NCBI GenBank assembly: GCA_944326945.1
Contig: CALVFY010000011.1
Coordinates: forward strand, 1-64,000
Source of the DNA: an uncultured Rikenellaceae bacterium
GTDB taxonomy: Bacteria; Bacteroidota; Bacteroidia; Bacteroidales; Rikenellaceae
Reading direction: 5' to 3'
Length of the DNA stretch: 64,000 nt
Shown here piece by piece: positions 26,856 through 36,451 of the stretch (the stretch's first letter is position 1; the number at the start of each line of letters is the position of its first letter). The notes under the pieces were generated by a model that was given only the letters and a program-made list of their open reading frames with translations, was not told the DNA's origin and did no database searches. A program made the translations under genes and the position numbers.

Positions 26856-28163
26856 TCAGAGGTCGGCCACGGTGAAGGTACTGCCGCCGACGAAGATCAT
26901 GTCGCGGGGCGAGGCCAGACGACGGGCCTGTTCGTAGGCATTTCTTACGCCGGGGACCGTTTCTCCGTGCAGACCGTAACGGGCGGCTTCTTCGGCCAGT
27001 CGGGCGGCAGGGAGAGCTCTTTCGACCGATGCTTGTGTGAAAAGATAGTGGGCATCGGTCGGCAATAGAGGAAGAATGCCGTGCAGGTCTTTGTCGTTCA
27101 CGACTCCCAGTACGAAGTATAGTTTGTCGTAATGTTGATGACGGATTTGGTCTGCCACCAGTCGTAGACCGTGTTGGTTGTGTCCCGTGTCGCATACGGT
27201 GAGAGGGGCCCGGTCGAGGATCTCCCAACGACCCCGCAGGCCAGTGGTGCGGGCGGCCGAAGCACATCCTTCCAGAATGTCTCGCCGGCTGATGCTGAGC
27301 GGTGTGAGACGGTTGAGCGTCTGGAGGGCGGCCATTACCGTTACGATGTTATGCCGTTGATATTCTCCCAGCAGGTCGAGTTCTACTGAGAGACAATCGC
27401 CATCCTCGATTCTCTCCACGGTCAATCGGCGACGGGGAGTGCCGTCCGCTCCGGTGTGGTAGTCCTCCTCGGCTCCCGTGCAGCGGAAAAGTGATTCGGC
27501 GAAAAATAGGTCGGACCCCATCTCTTGTGCTTTGGCCCGGAAAACAGGGGCGCTTTCGGGATCTTCTTCGCCGATGATGACCGGGATTCCCGGTTTGATG
27601 ATCCCTGCCTTTTCCGCGGCGATTTTAGGAAGTGTGTCGCCCAGCAGGGCCATGTGGTCGAATCCGATATTGGTGATGATACTCACCAGCGGACGGATGA
27701 TGTTGGTCGAATCGAGTCGTCCTCCCAGACCGGTTTCGATGACGGCTGCTTCAACCTCCTGTCGGGTGAAGTGGTCAAAGGCCATACCTACGGTCATCTC
27801 GAAAAAGGAGAGGCCCAGATCCACCATTTTCTCCTTATGACGGGCTACGAATTCCACGACCTCCTGTTCGGAGATGGGGGTGCCGTTTACCCTGATCCTC
27901 TCTCGGAAATCCTTCAAATGGGGCGAGGTGTAGAGTCCCACCCGGTAGCCGGCGGCCTGGAGTACGGAGGCCAGCAGATGAGAGACGGAGCCTTTGCCGT
28001 TGGTGCCGGCCACGTGGATCGTGACAAAATTACGGTCGGGCCGGCCCAGATAGTCGTTGAAAGCGATGGTGTGTTCCAGACCCGGTTTGTAGGCCGAGGG
28101 GCCGCTTTGTTGGAAGACGGGGAGTGAGTGGAACAGAAAATCGAGGGTTTCGGAGTAGGTCAT
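26856..28163 (-). CDS. folC: Bifunctional dihydrofolate/folylpolyglutamate synthase
   Basis: A 435-aa Mur-ligase-type enzyme that adds glutamate to dihydropteroate and to folates. The ATP-binding loop is HVAGTNGKGSVSHLL near residue 53, followed by LYTSPHL, the substrate region TVGMAFDHF, GLGGRLDSTN, and ITNIGFDHMALLGDTLPKIAAEKAGIIKPGIP. The C-terminal domain has 'VCDTGHNQHGLRLV' and ends 'MIFVGGSTFTVADL'. Its start overlaps the stop of lnt by 4 bp, so it is the second gene of an lnt-folC pair. Confidence 0.95.
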   Translation of the reverse strand: MTYSETLDFLFHSLPVFQQSGPSAYKPGLEHTIAFNDYLGRPDRNFVTIHVAGTNGKGSVSHLLASVLQAAGYRVGLYTSPHLKDFRERIRVNGTPISEQEVVEFVARHKEKMVDLGLSFFEMTVGMAFDHFTRQEVEAAVIETGLGGRLDSTNIIRPLVSIITNIGFDHMALLGDTLPKIAAEKAGIIKPGIPVIIGEEDPESAPVFRAKAQEMGSDLFFAESLFRCTGAEEDYHTGADGTPRRRLTVERIEDGDCLSVELDLLGEYQRHNIVTVMAALQTLNRLTPLSISRRDILEGCASAARTTGLRGRWEILDRAPLTVCDTGHNQHGLRLVADQIRHQHYDKLYFVLGVVNDKDLHGILPLLPTDAHYLFTQASVERALPAARLAEEAARYGLHGETVPGVRNAYEQARRLASPRDMIFVGGSTFTVADL

Positions 28164-29737
28164 GGTACCAGATGGTTACGGCGCCGGGTACGATAGGCTA
28201 CGTAATAGAGCAGTCCGAGCAGGAAAACGTAGGAGCAGAGGCGACCGATGTAGTCGCCGTACCGGGTGTAGAAGGTGATTGTATCGTTTGTTTTCAGTTG
28301 TTCGGTGAGGATTCCCCGCTGGTCCCAGCCGAGTGTTTGCAACACATCGCCCCGAGGAGTGATGAATCCCGAAATACCGGTATTGGCACTGCGGGCGATG
28401 CTGCGGCGGGTTTCGATGGCGCGCAGCCGGGAGAAGGAGAAGTGCTGGCGGTATCCGGGTGTATCTCCCCACCAGCCGTCGTTGGTGATCACGAATAGCA
28501 GATTGGCTCCTTTTCGGATGAATTCGGTCATATATTCTCCGTAGACCGATTCGAAACAGATGGCTGTTCCGGCTTTCAGACCGTCGGGACGGACGAAGAC
28601 TTGCCGGATGCTGTCGGTTCCGAGTTGCCCCGATATGCCACCCAGGTCGACAATCAGAAATTCCAGATGTTTCAGCAGTTCGTAATAGGGCATTTTCTCC
28701 ACACCTACCACCAGTTTCGACTTGTGATGAATCGCCACCCGACGGGAGGTGTCTATCTCCAGGGCGCTGTTGTAGACATCATACCAGTAATTGATGTTGT
28801 CGTTGGTCCGGGCGGTAGAGGAGTGGGGTTCGAGAGCTTCGTAGCGCCGGAACGTGGTGGCACCCACGATCATCCGGGCTTGTGGATAGCGGCTGTAAAT
28901 CACATGACGCAGGGCTTCTACGCTCGGAGAGTATTCCAGCATGCCTTCCCACAGATGGTCGTCTACGGCGGTTTCTGGCATCACGATATAATCCACGTTC
29001 GCGGGTGCCTCTTCGGCCAGACGGACCAACAGGGCTGTTTGATCGGCTTGGGCGATGTCGAATTTTTCGTTATAGGGATCGATGTTGGGCTGGACGACGG
29101 AGACGGTCACCTGACTGCTGTTTTTGGGGGTGAAGGTGACGTAACGGACGATGGAGAGGAGCATCGGAAGCAGGATGACGGCTGTCGGAGCGATCCATCG
29201 GCGCATTTGTCGAGGCTCTTTTATGGCATTGTATATGCAGAGGTTGGCGATGAGTACCCAAAGCGAACCTCCGAACACGCCCGTGTATTCGTACCATTGT
29301 ACCAGCCAGGGGTCATTGGCGAATCCGTTGCCGAGCGTGAGCCACGGGAAGGAGACCTGCCCCGTGGTATAGAGATATTCGCAGGCGATCCATCCGGTTG
29401 TCAGAATCGTGTAGGCCAGGGGCAATCTGGCTCGGAGGCGGACCCAATGATAAAGCATGAAGATGGCGCCCATCAACACAATGGTGATCAGTACCGAAAG
29501 GATGGCTCCGATGGCGGCTGCGTGCCAGATCCACCATGTGGTCACTCCGCTCCACAGACCCAGCGTGAGGGCGGTCCATCCGGCCAGTTTCCAGAAGGGG
29601 CGGCGTCCCGGGCCGTAGTCGTCGGCAACCAACAGTAGCGGAACCAGAGCCACAAGGAGAGGGATTCCGCTCAGGGAGAGCCATCCCGTACTCAAAAGCA
29701 GGGCGCTCAGAAGCGATAGCAGAAGGTGTTTGCGCAT
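28160..29737 (-). CDS. lnt: Apolipoprotein N-acyltransferase
   Basis: A 525-aa inner-membrane enzyme that adds the third acyl chain to lipoproteins. About six N-terminal helices (to about residue 205) are followed by a periplasmic nitrilase domain with the catalytic triad positions Glu in VMPETAVDD, Lys in HHKSKLVVGVEKMPY and Cys in GTAICFESVYGEY. A last helix (LCSYVFLLGLLYYVAY) precedes the basic C terminus. The length is typical. The window's many lipoproteins are substrates. Confidence 0.95.
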   Translation of the reverse strand: MRKHLLLSLLSALLLSTGWLSLSGIPLLVALVPLLLVADDYGPGRRPFWKLAGWTALTLGLWSGVTTWWIWHAAAIGAILSVLITIVLMGAIFMLYHWVRLRARLPLAYTILTTGWIACEYLYTTGQVSFPWLTLGNGFANDPWLVQWYEYTGVFGGSLWVLIANLCIYNAIKEPRQMRRWIAPTAVILLPMLLSIVRYVTFTPKNSSQVTVSVVQPNIDPYNEKFDIAQADQTALLVRLAEEAPANVDYIVMPETAVDDHLWEGMLEYSPSVEALRHVIYSRYPQARMIVGATTFRRYEALEPHSSTARTNDNINYWYDVYNSALEIDTSRRVAIHHKSKLVVGVEKMPYYELLKHLEFLIVDLGGISGQLGTDSIRQVFVRPDGLKAGTAICFESVYGEYMTEFIRKGANLLFVITNDGWWGDTPGYRQHFSFSRLRAIETRRSIARSANTGISGFITPRGDVLQTLGWDQRGILTEQLKTNDTITFYTRYGDYIGRLCSYVFLLGLLYYVAYRTRRRNHLVP

Positions 29738-29757
29738 TTTCGTTTCCGTTTTATCTG

Positions 29758-29785
29758 CAAAGATAGATTATATTTACTAATTTTG
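29758..29785. promoter_or_regulatory. Divergent -7 boxes between lnt and the LysE gene
   Basis: TATCTTTG on the minus strand (29758-29765) faces lnt, and TAATTTTG on the plus strand (29778-29785) faces the LysE gene. The two boxes are 12 bp apart, so the promoters are back to back and RNA polymerase could bind only one at a time. Confidence 0.5.
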
Positions 29786-29810
29786 CACCCTACCAATCGT
29801 TCGTCGAGAT

Positions 29811-30464
29811 ATGTGGTTTGAACTTTACATACGAGGGATTCTGATCGGGTTGACGGCTTCCATTCCGTTGGGGCCGATCGGCATATTATGTGTCCAGCGT
29901 ACGTTGAGCAAGAGTCACAAGTCGGGATTCGTGTCGGGACTCGGAGCCTCCAGTGCCGATACGCTTTTCGCTACGATTGCCTTCTTTTCGCTTTCGGTGG
30001 TGCTTTCGTTCATCGAGAACAATATGATGCTTATCAAGGCATTGGGAGGTATCTGTGTGGTGATCGTGGGGATGAAGATCTTTCTCACTAATCCCGTGGT
30101 CCAGATCCGTCGTAACCGGGCCGGGAAAGGAAATCTATGGCAGGATTATCTTTCGTTGTTCTTTATTACGTTGGCCAATCCTGCTTTTATTTTGATCTTC
30201 GTGGCGTTGTTTGCTGCATTCGGTGTGAGCGGCGCTTCTTTGGGAGTGGGCAAGGGACTCTTCATGATCGCAGGGGTCTTTACGGGCGGAGCTTTGTGGT
30301 GGTTTACCCTGACCTTTATCGTGAGTCTGTTGCGAAAAAGGTTCCGGCCCCGTCATCTGCTGTGGATCAACCGTATTTCGGGTGCGGTGATCGTACTGTT
30401 GGGTGCGGCGGCGGTGTTGTTGATGTTTGTTAATACTCCCGTGGATGAAATGTTGCCCAAATAA
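29811..30464 (+). CDS. LysE/RhtB-family exporter
   Basis: A 217-aa inner-membrane protein with about six helices and the family signature near the N terminus (GILIGLTASIPLGPIGILCVQRTLSKSHKSGFVSGLGASSADTLFA). LysE-family members export amino acids or derivatives. The substrate here is unknown. It is the first gene of a long plus-strand cluster, and its 3' end overlaps the start of cmk by 20 bp. Confidence 0.88.
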   Translation: MWFELYIRGILIGLTASIPLGPIGILCVQRTLSKSHKSGFVSGLGASSADTLFATIAFFSLSVVLSFIENNMMLIKALGGICVVIVGMKIFLTNPVVQIRRNRAGKGNLWQDYLSLFFITLANPAFILIFVALFAAFGVSGASLGVGKGLFMIAGVFTGGALWWFTLTFIVSLLRKRFRPRHLLWINRISGAVIVLLGAAAVLLMFVNTPVDEMLPK

Positions 30465-31158
30465 CAAAAAGAAAATCGTGATTGCCGTCGATGGATTCTC
30501 TTCGTGCGGCAAAAGTACTTTTGCTAAAGAGATAGCAGCCCGGTTGGGTTATATTTTTATTGATACCGGAGCCATGTATCGGGCCGTTACGTTGTGCGGT
30601 CTGCGGGCAGGGGTGGTCTCTGCTCGGGGGATCGATCGCGAAGGGCTGGTGGCTTTGCTCGACCGGATCGACATCTCGTTCCGATTCAATTCCGAGCGTG
30701 GAGCCAGTGATATTTATGTCAACGGCGAATGCGTAGAGCGGGAGATCCGTTCGATTGAGGTGAGTGGGTGCGTGAGTGCGGTGAGTAGTGTCGCCGAAGT
30801 ACGTAGCCGGTTGGTGGCTCTTCAGCAGCAGATGGGCAAGAACAAGGGGATCGTGATGGACGGTCGGGATATCGGTACGGTGGTTTTTCCCGATGCAGAA
30901 CTCAAGATCTTCATGACGGCCGATCCGATGGTTCGGGCCCGGCGTCGTTACGACGAGTTGCGAGCCAAGGGTGAAGAGATTTCGATGGAAGAGGTGGAGG
31001 AGAATATCCGTAGTCGGGATATTGCCGATCAGACACGGGCGATCAGTCCTTTGCGGAAGGCTGAAGATGCCGTGGTGCTGGACAACAGCCGGATGACGGT
31101 GGCTGACCAGATGGAGTGGGTGCTCGAGCGGTTGCGTAAGATGGGTGTCTGTGAATAG
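30445..31158 (+). CDS. cmk: Cytidylate kinase
   Basis: The ATG at 30445 gives 237 aa. The P-loop is GFSSCGKST near residue 16, followed by FIDTGAMYRAVTL, 'MDGRDIGTVVFPDAELKIFMTAD' and the lid 'RARRRYDELRAKGEEI'. The C terminus has 'RDIADQTRAISPLRKAEDAVVLDNS'. It phosphorylates CMP/dCMP in the cytoplasm. The start lies within the end of the LysE gene and ispH begins 3 bp after the stop, a cmk-ispH adjacency common in bacteria. Confidence 0.95.
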   Translation: MKCCPNNKKKIVIAVDGFSSCGKSTFAKEIAARLGYIFIDTGAMYRAVTLCGLRAGVVSARGIDREGLVALLDRIDISFRFNSERGASDIYVNGECVEREIRSIEVSGCVSAVSSVAEVRSRLVALQQQMGKNKGIVMDGRDIGTVVFPDAELKIFMTADPMVRARRRYDELRAKGEEISMEEVEENIRSRDIADQTRAISPLRKAEDAVVLDNSRMTVADQMEWVLERLRKMGVCE

Positions 31159-31161
31159 GGA

Positions 31162-32046
31162 ATGGATATGAAGGTCGAGATAGACGATAAATCGGGATTC
31201 TGTTTCGGGGTGGTGACGGCCATTACCCGGGCCGAGGAGTCGATTGCCGGCGGACGGGAGGTTTTTTCGTTGGGGGATATCGTGCACAATCGGGTGGAGA
31301 TGCAGCGGCTGGAGAAAATGGGACTCAAGACCATTCAACATGAAGAGCTTTCTTCGTTACACGGGAGTACGCTGCTGATCCGGGCCCATGGTGAGCCGCC
31401 GGCTACTTATGTCCTGGCAGAGGCGAACGGATTGAAGGTGATCGATGCTACGTGTCCTGTGGTGGCGAGACTTCAGAAACTGGTGTTGAAAGCTCACGAG
31501 CAGATGATGCCGGTGGGAGGACAGGTGGTGATTCTCGGGAAGAGAGGCCATGCCGAAGTGGTCGGGTTGACCGGACAGGTGGGTGGCGATGCCCTGGTGG
31601 TGGAGAGCGTGGCCGACCTGGATGTGGTTGATTTTTCGCGGCCGGTCTATCTGCTTTCGCAGACCACTCAAAGTCTGGCTTTGTTCGAAGAGGTGAAACG
31701 GACAATCCTGGCGCGGGCAGCCGATCCTTCGGCCGTGACGGTCAACGATACGATATGCCGGCAGGTGGCCAATCGGGAACCTCATTTGCGGGAGTTCGCG
31801 GCACGGTATGATGTGGTGCTCTTCGTGGCGGGGCGCAAAAGCTCGAATGGACGGGTGCTTTTTGAAGTGTGTCGCGGAGTCAACCCGAAGAGTTTCAATA
31901 TAGAGGATGAAAGTGAATTGGAGTCTGAGTGGTTTGAAGGGGTGTCGTCAGTGGGGATTTGTGGGGCTACTTCCACTCCCGGCTGGCTGATGCGTCAGGT
32001 GGCTGATGCGGTAGAGAGATTGTGTGGGGAGAGGAAAATAAAATAG
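31162..32046 (+). CDS. ispH: 4-hydroxy-3-methylbut-2-enyl diphosphate reductase
   Basis: A 294-aa iron-sulfur enzyme, the last step of the MEP isoprenoid pathway. The three cluster cysteines are Cys14 (SGFCFGV), Cys98 (DATCPVV) and Cys199 (NDTICRQV). The substrate-binding residues are in HGEP, GHAEVVGL and the C-terminal GATSTPGWL. There is no fused S1 domain or kinase; cmk is a separate gene upstream. Confidence 0.95.
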   Translation: MDMKVEIDDKSGFCFGVVTAITRAEESIAGGREVFSLGDIVHNRVEMQRLEKMGLKTIQHEELSSLHGSTLLIRAHGEPPATYVLAEANGLKVIDATCPVVARLQKLVLKAHEQMMPVGGQVVILGKRGHAEVVGLTGQVGGDALVVESVADLDVVDFSRPVYLLSQTTQSLALFEEVKRTILARAADPSAVTVNDTICRQVANREPHLREFAARYDVVLFVAGRKSSNGRVLFEVCRGVNPKSFNIEDESELESEWFEGVSSVGICGATSTPGWLMRQVADAVERLCGERKIK

Positions 32047-32119
32047 CTCGAAAATTGTTATATTTACAGAAATCTTTTTCGTGGAAACGATTCTGCGAAA
32101 ACATATACGAAAACAAGAG

Positions 32120-32587
32120 ATGAAGAACAGATATCTGATCCGGTCGCTGAAATATCTCGTACAGTTGCTCGTCTTTTTGGCGATTCTATTCGTTGCGATG
32201 GCCTTGACCAAGACCTCTCGGGTGGCACCCGATGAACTTTTCGAGGCGATTTTCATGTCACGCAGGGGGGCTATGCTGCTCGTTGCCATCGTCCTGTTGG
32301 CGGCTTTTTATCCGCGATTCGGTTTTGTGCGTCGGGAGGTGGCGATCGATTGGGTCTGTGATCGGACGAAAATTATCGAAATACTGGCACTTTGTGGGTA
32401 CGAACCGGTGAACGAAGAGTTGGATCGGGTGGTGTTTCGGGCATCGACCCCGTTGAAAAAACTGACCTCGTTGGGAGAGGATGCCGTCGTGCTGACTCCG
32501 GAGGAGGGGAAAATCACTCTCGAGGGGCTTCGTAAAGAGGTGGTGAAGATCGAATTCCGGCTTCAGTCCTATTTGAATAATCGTTGA
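32120..32587 (+). CDS. Small membrane protein of unknown function, 155 aa
   Basis: The ATG at 32120 (MKNRYLIRSLKYLVQLLVFLAIL) gives two N-terminal helices (about residues 9-30 and 52-70) followed by a soluble alpha/beta tail. A frame start at 32081 would add 13 basic residues. It is coupled to the S41 protease gene by a TGATG overlap, so it may assist or regulate that enzyme. No domain is recognised. Confidence 0.8.
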   Translation: MKNRYLIRSLKYLVQLLVFLAILFVAMALTKTSRVAPDELFEAIFMSRRGAMLLVAIVLLAAFYPRFGFVRREVAIDWVCDRTKIIEILALCGYEPVNEELDRVVFRASTPLKKLTSLGEDAVVLTPEEGKITLEGLRKEVVKIEFRLQSYLNNR

Positions 32588-34266
32588 TGATGAACAAGAA
32601 GATAAAATATGCACTGGGAGTCCTGTTGGTAGCAGGAGTGGTGCTGGTCTTTTCCGGAGCGGACAAGTCTGAAAATTCCGATTTCCGTCTGGGACGAAAT
32701 ATGGAAATATTGATGAATCTTTTCCGGGATGTGAATCTTTTCTATGTGGATTCCGTCTCGCCCGATAAACTGCTCGAAGATGCCGCGACGGGAATGACCG
32801 GAAAACTCGACCCCTATACGGAGTATATCCCGGAGGAGGATATGGCCGATTTCGAAATACTGACCACCGGTAAATATGGAGGAATTGGCGCTTTGATCCG
32901 AAAGAAAGGCGATTGGGTGGTAATTGCCCAGCCTTATAAGGGATTTCCGGCTGACCGGGCGGGGTTGAAGATCGGCGACAAAATTGTGGAGATCGAGGGG
33001 CAGGATGCCCGGGGATTCGATCCTGCCAGGGTGAGTTCGCTGCTCAAGGGAGATCCCGGAACAACCGTCAGACTCAAGGTGGAGCGTTTTGCCACGGGGA
33101 AAGTGGAGCCGGTGAGTATTCGTCGGGAACGGATCGTGATTTCGGGAGTGCCCTATCACGGTTTCGTTGCGGACAGTATCGGCTATATCCAGCATAGCGA
33201 TTTTACGGAGGATTGCAGTACCGATCTGCGGAAAGCCCTTATGGAGTTGAAAGCTTCGGGACGTCTGAAAGGGTTGATTCTTGATCTGAGAGGAAATGGA
33301 GGAGGTATTCTGCAGGAGGCCGTGAAGATTCTTTCGCTCTTTGTGCCCAAGGGTACGGAGGTGGTGAGTATGCGTGGGAAGTTCAAACAGATGGACGCTA
33401 CTTTCAAGACCGAAGGAGAACCCGTGGATACGGAACTTCCGATCGTGGTGCTGACCGACCGGGGATCGGCTTCGGCGGCTGAAATCGTGTCGGGTTCGTT
33501 GCAGGATCTGGATCGGGCCGTGTTGCTCGGGCAGCGTACTTTCGGCAAGGGATTGGTTCAATCGACCCGTCCGCTGGGCTATAACTCCTATCTGAAGGTG
33601 ACCACAGCCAAGTATTACATCCCGACGGGACGTTGCATCCAGGCGATTGATTATGCTCATCGTAATGAGGACGGCAGTGTGGGATATATCCCCGATTCAT
33701 TGATCCGGGAGTTTCGTACGAAGGCCGGTCGGAAGGTCTACGATGGAGGAGGCATTATGCCCGATGTGCGGATGGAGCCGAACTATGTGAGCCGTTTTGC
33801 CATGATTCTCTATGGGAAAGGCTATATCGAGGATTTTGTCGACGACTATATGAAACGTCATCCGGAGCCGGTGGATGTGGATCGTTTTGCCCTGACCGAT
33901 GCCGACTATGCCGATTTCACGGCATTCATGAAGGATAAGGATGTGGAGTTTCAGTCGGAAAGCAAACGGGCATTGGCCCGGTTGCGGGAAAAGGCGAAAC
34001 AGGAACGTTATCTCGATCGGATCGAGTCGCAATTGGATGAGATCGAAAAGGGATTGAAGGATGATAAGGAGAGCAATCTGAAACTATATCGTAAGGAGTT
34101 GTCGCGGATCATCGAAGACGAAATCATTCTGCGAAGTCATTATGCACAGGGGGTAACCCGTCATAAACTTCTTTCGGACGAAGAGGTGAAAGCCGCCGTC
34201 GAGTTGCTTGGCGACAAGGATCGTTATCGGACTATTCTTGCCTCGCAGGATACGGCCCGTAAATAG
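32587..34266 (+). CDS. S41-family carboxyl-terminal processing protease (CtpA/Prc-like)
   Basis: About 559 aa with an N-terminal signal/anchor. The S41 helper segment (KLDPYTEYIPEEDMADF) is followed by a PDZ domain at about 95-180 (GIGALIRKKGDWVVIAQPYKGFPADRAGLKIGD) and the catalytic core: YIQHSDF, LDLRGNGGG, the nucleophile region TDRGSASAAEIVSGSL, and the Lys base in FGKGLVQ. A long charged C-terminal helix region follows. It acts in the periplasm on unstructured protein tails. The ATG at 32587 overlaps the preceding stop. Confidence 0.93.
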   Translation: MMNKKIKYALGVLLVAGVVLVFSGADKSENSDFRLGRNMEILMNLFRDVNLFYVDSVSPDKLLEDAATGMTGKLDPYTEYIPEEDMADFEILTTGKYGGIGALIRKKGDWVVIAQPYKGFPADRAGLKIGDKIVEIEGQDARGFDPARVSSLLKGDPGTTVRLKVERFATGKVEPVSIRRERIVISGVPYHGFVADSIGYIQHSDFTEDCSTDLRKALMELKASGRLKGLILDLRGNGGGILQEAVKILSLFVPKGTEVVSMRGKFKQMDATFKTEGEPVDTELPIVVLTDRGSASAAEIVSGSLQDLDRAVLLGQRTFGKGLVQSTRPLGYNSYLKVTTAKYYIPTGRCIQAIDYAHRNEDGSVGYIPDSLIREFRTKAGRKVYDGGGIMPDVRMEPNYVSRFAMILYGKGYIEDFVDDYMKRHPEPVDVDRFALTDADYADFTAFMKDKDVEFQSESKRALARLREKAKQERYLDRIESQLDEIEKGLKDDKESNLKLYRKELSRIIEDEIILRSHYAQGVTRHKLLSDEEVKAAVELLGDKDRYRTILASQDTARK

Positions 34267-34314
34267 AATCTGTTGGTCGGACCGGAGCGTTCGGCTGAGT
34301 AAATAGTTGTGGAA

Positions 34315-35496
34315 ATGGAACGTAGACGGAATATAATGCCACGGTTTAAGAAACATGTATTCTCGTTTCGTCATCGAGTTGCGGTCATCGTGCTCGGATT
34401 GGCTATTGGGACTACTTCGCTGTTGTTTACGGATCATATGGCTCAGCGCTTGCGGGAAAAGGAACAGAACGAAGTGGCTCTGTGGTCGTATGCTATGGGG
34501 CGTATGGGCGAGTTCGATCGTAATAATCCGTTGATTCAGCAGATCGTCAACAATAAGAACAATATACCGTTTATCGTGACGGACGATCAGTTGCGGGTGG
34601 AAGGCTCTCACTTGATACCGGAAAGGATCGTAAATCATCCCGATTTGTTGCGCGAAGAGATCGAAAAACTCGCTTCGATCAACCAGCCTCTCGAGATCAA
34701 TACCTATAGCGGGTACCGTTTTTTTATCTTCTACGGAGAATCTCAGTTGCTTAAAATGTTGGTCTATTTTCCGTTTATTCAGTTGGTGGTGATTGCCGTG
34801 TTTATCGCTTTCGGATATATCACTTTCCGCTCTTCGAAACAGGATGAACAGAACAGGTTGTGGATCGGCTTGGCCAAGGAGACGGCTCATCAATTGGGAA
34901 CACCTACCTCTTCGCTGTTGGGGTGGATCGAGTATCTACGCAGTCAGCCGGTGGATCAGAGTGCTGTGGATGAAATGAATAAGGATCTTACCCGATTGAT
35001 GAAGGTGGTGGATCGGTTCTCGAAGATCGGTTCCGAGACGATTCTGTCGCCCGGTACGGTGAATGAATTGGTCGGGAACAGTGTGCTCTATTTCCGGACC
35101 CGAATTCCTCGAAATGTGTCGCTCGACTATAACGGACTGGCTATTGCTCCGATCAAGGCGATGGTTAATGAGGCTCTTTTCGAGTGGGTGGTGGAGAATC
35201 TGTTGAAGAATGCACTCGACGCCCTTCAGGGAAAGGGTCGAATTAGTGTGAAGATTACGGAAGATGCGAATAATGTCTATATTGACGTGTCGGATACGGG
35301 AAAAGGAATCGCAAAGGCTAATTTCAAGCGGATTTTCGATCCGGGATTTACCACTAAAACCCGTGGATGGGGATTGGGACTCTCGTTGAGCCGACGTATC
35401 ATCGAGGACTATCATAAAGGCAAAATCGGTGTGCTGGAGTCGGAGATCGACAAGGGAACGACAATTCGGATAACCCTTAAAAAATTGGAGTCATAG
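34315..35496 (+). CDS. Membrane sensor histidine kinase
   Basis: About 393 aa. One helix near residues 20-40 and another near 155-175 bracket a periplasmic sensor domain of about 110 residues. The H-box is unusual in form (AKETAHQLGTPTSSLLGWIEYL), as in a Bacteroidetes subfamily that has HQLGTP instead of HELRTP. N (ENLLKNALDAL), G1 (DTGKGIAKANFKRIFDPGFTTK) and G2 (GLGLSLS) boxes are complete. No response regulator gene is adjacent, so the partner is elsewhere. The start could also be GTG 34309 or ATG 34336. Confidence 0.88.
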   Translation: MERRRNIMPRFKKHVFSFRHRVAVIVLGLAIGTTSLLFTDHMAQRLREKEQNEVALWSYAMGRMGEFDRNNPLIQQIVNNKNNIPFIVTDDQLRVEGSHLIPERIVNHPDLLREEIEKLASINQPLEINTYSGYRFFIFYGESQLLKMLVYFPFIQLVVIAVFIAFGYITFRSSKQDEQNRLWIGLAKETAHQLGTPTSSLLGWIEYLRSQPVDQSAVDEMNKDLTRLMKVVDRFSKIGSETILSPGTVNELVGNSVLYFRTRIPRNVSLDYNGLAIAPIKAMVNEALFEWVVENLLKNALDALQGKGRISVKITEDANNVYIDVSDTGKGIAKANFKRIFDPGFTTKTRGWGLGLSLSRRIIEDYHKGKIGVLESEIDKGTTIRITLKKLES

Positions 35497-35545
35497 AGAT
35501 CTTGCTGTCCGTAGTAGAGGAGTGTAATGAAAAAAGAAACAGTAT

Positions 35546-36418
35546 ATGCCGGGAGTGGGGATTGATACACTGTCGAAAGTGCAAGGATACGGGTTGCCGT
35601 ATGACTCGCTTTTCCCGGGGATGTCCCATCATCTCTGTCCGGCAGTGGCTGATACGGCCTCTGTAGAGGCGGAAGTGCAGGCTGTGGATCTGTTCGGTCC
35701 GCAGAGTGTGGTTGCTTCGACGGACAATGTATGGCCTGTGGCGAATGATCTTTTTTTATTGACGGACAATTTGGTGTTTGAATTGTTGGTCGTACTGATT
35801 TTTATCGGCTATTGTTATACGATCTATTATTTTCGGGAACCGGTCGCAGCTCTGCTCAAAATCGGGAAAAGTCAACCGTATGGTGAAAAATTGATGGCGG
35901 AACACGGTTATATGTTTTCGCAGTTTCTTCATACAGCGTTGATTGTCGGATTGTTGGCGGTGTGTGTGTCGATTGTGCGTTGTGCCGAGTTGACATCATC
36001 TCCTCTGTTGCGGATGTTGCCAGGATGGACCATCCCTCTGCTGACCATAGGATGTGGAGTGGGTGTGTTGTTGGTTGTCTGTTTTCAAAGATTAGTGCTT
36101 CGTGTGGCCGGATTTTTGACGCAAGACGTCGCTTTTACGGACCATCTGTTCTTTCTGAGGCAATTGTTGGCTGCATTTTCGGTAATTATTTGGGTGCCTG
36201 TGGTGTTGTTGTGGGTGCTTAATGAGGGTACGATGAGCGATGTTTTGCTCTATCTTGTTGTGACCGAATTCATTATGATTCTGATATTCTGGTTGTATAA
36301 AACGTGTCAGTTCTTTCTCTGTCAAAAAGTTTCGATTTTGCATTGGTTTTTGTACCTTTGCGGCGTTGAAATTTTTCCCATCAGCGTTTTCGTACTGCTC
36401 GTGCTTCGTAACGGCTGA
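35546..36418 (+). CDS. DUF4271-type integral membrane protein
   Basis: A 290-aa protein with a hydrophilic N-terminal 70 residues and about six or seven helices. Its position directly before hemD is the standard arrangement for the DUF4271 family in Bacteroidales. Function is unknown. A candidate -7 box for hemD (TACCTTTG, 36353-36360) lies inside its 3' end. Confidence 0.8.
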   Translation: MPGVGIDTLSKVQGYGLPYDSLFPGMSHHLCPAVADTASVEAEVQAVDLFGPQSVVASTDNVWPVANDLFLLTDNLVFELLVVLIFIGYCYTIYYFREPVAALLKIGKSQPYGEKLMAEHGYMFSQFLHTALIVGLLAVCVSIVRCAELTSSPLLRMLPGWTIPLLTIGCGVGVLLVVCFQRLVLRVAGFLTQDVAFTDHLFFLRQLLAAFSVIIWVPVVLLWVLNEGTMSDVLLYLVVTEFIMILIFWLYKTCQFFLCQKVSILHWFLYLCGVEIFPISVFVLLVLRNG

Positions 36419-36451
36419 TCGGTCAGAAGGTAAAAACAAAAAGGAAAGGCT

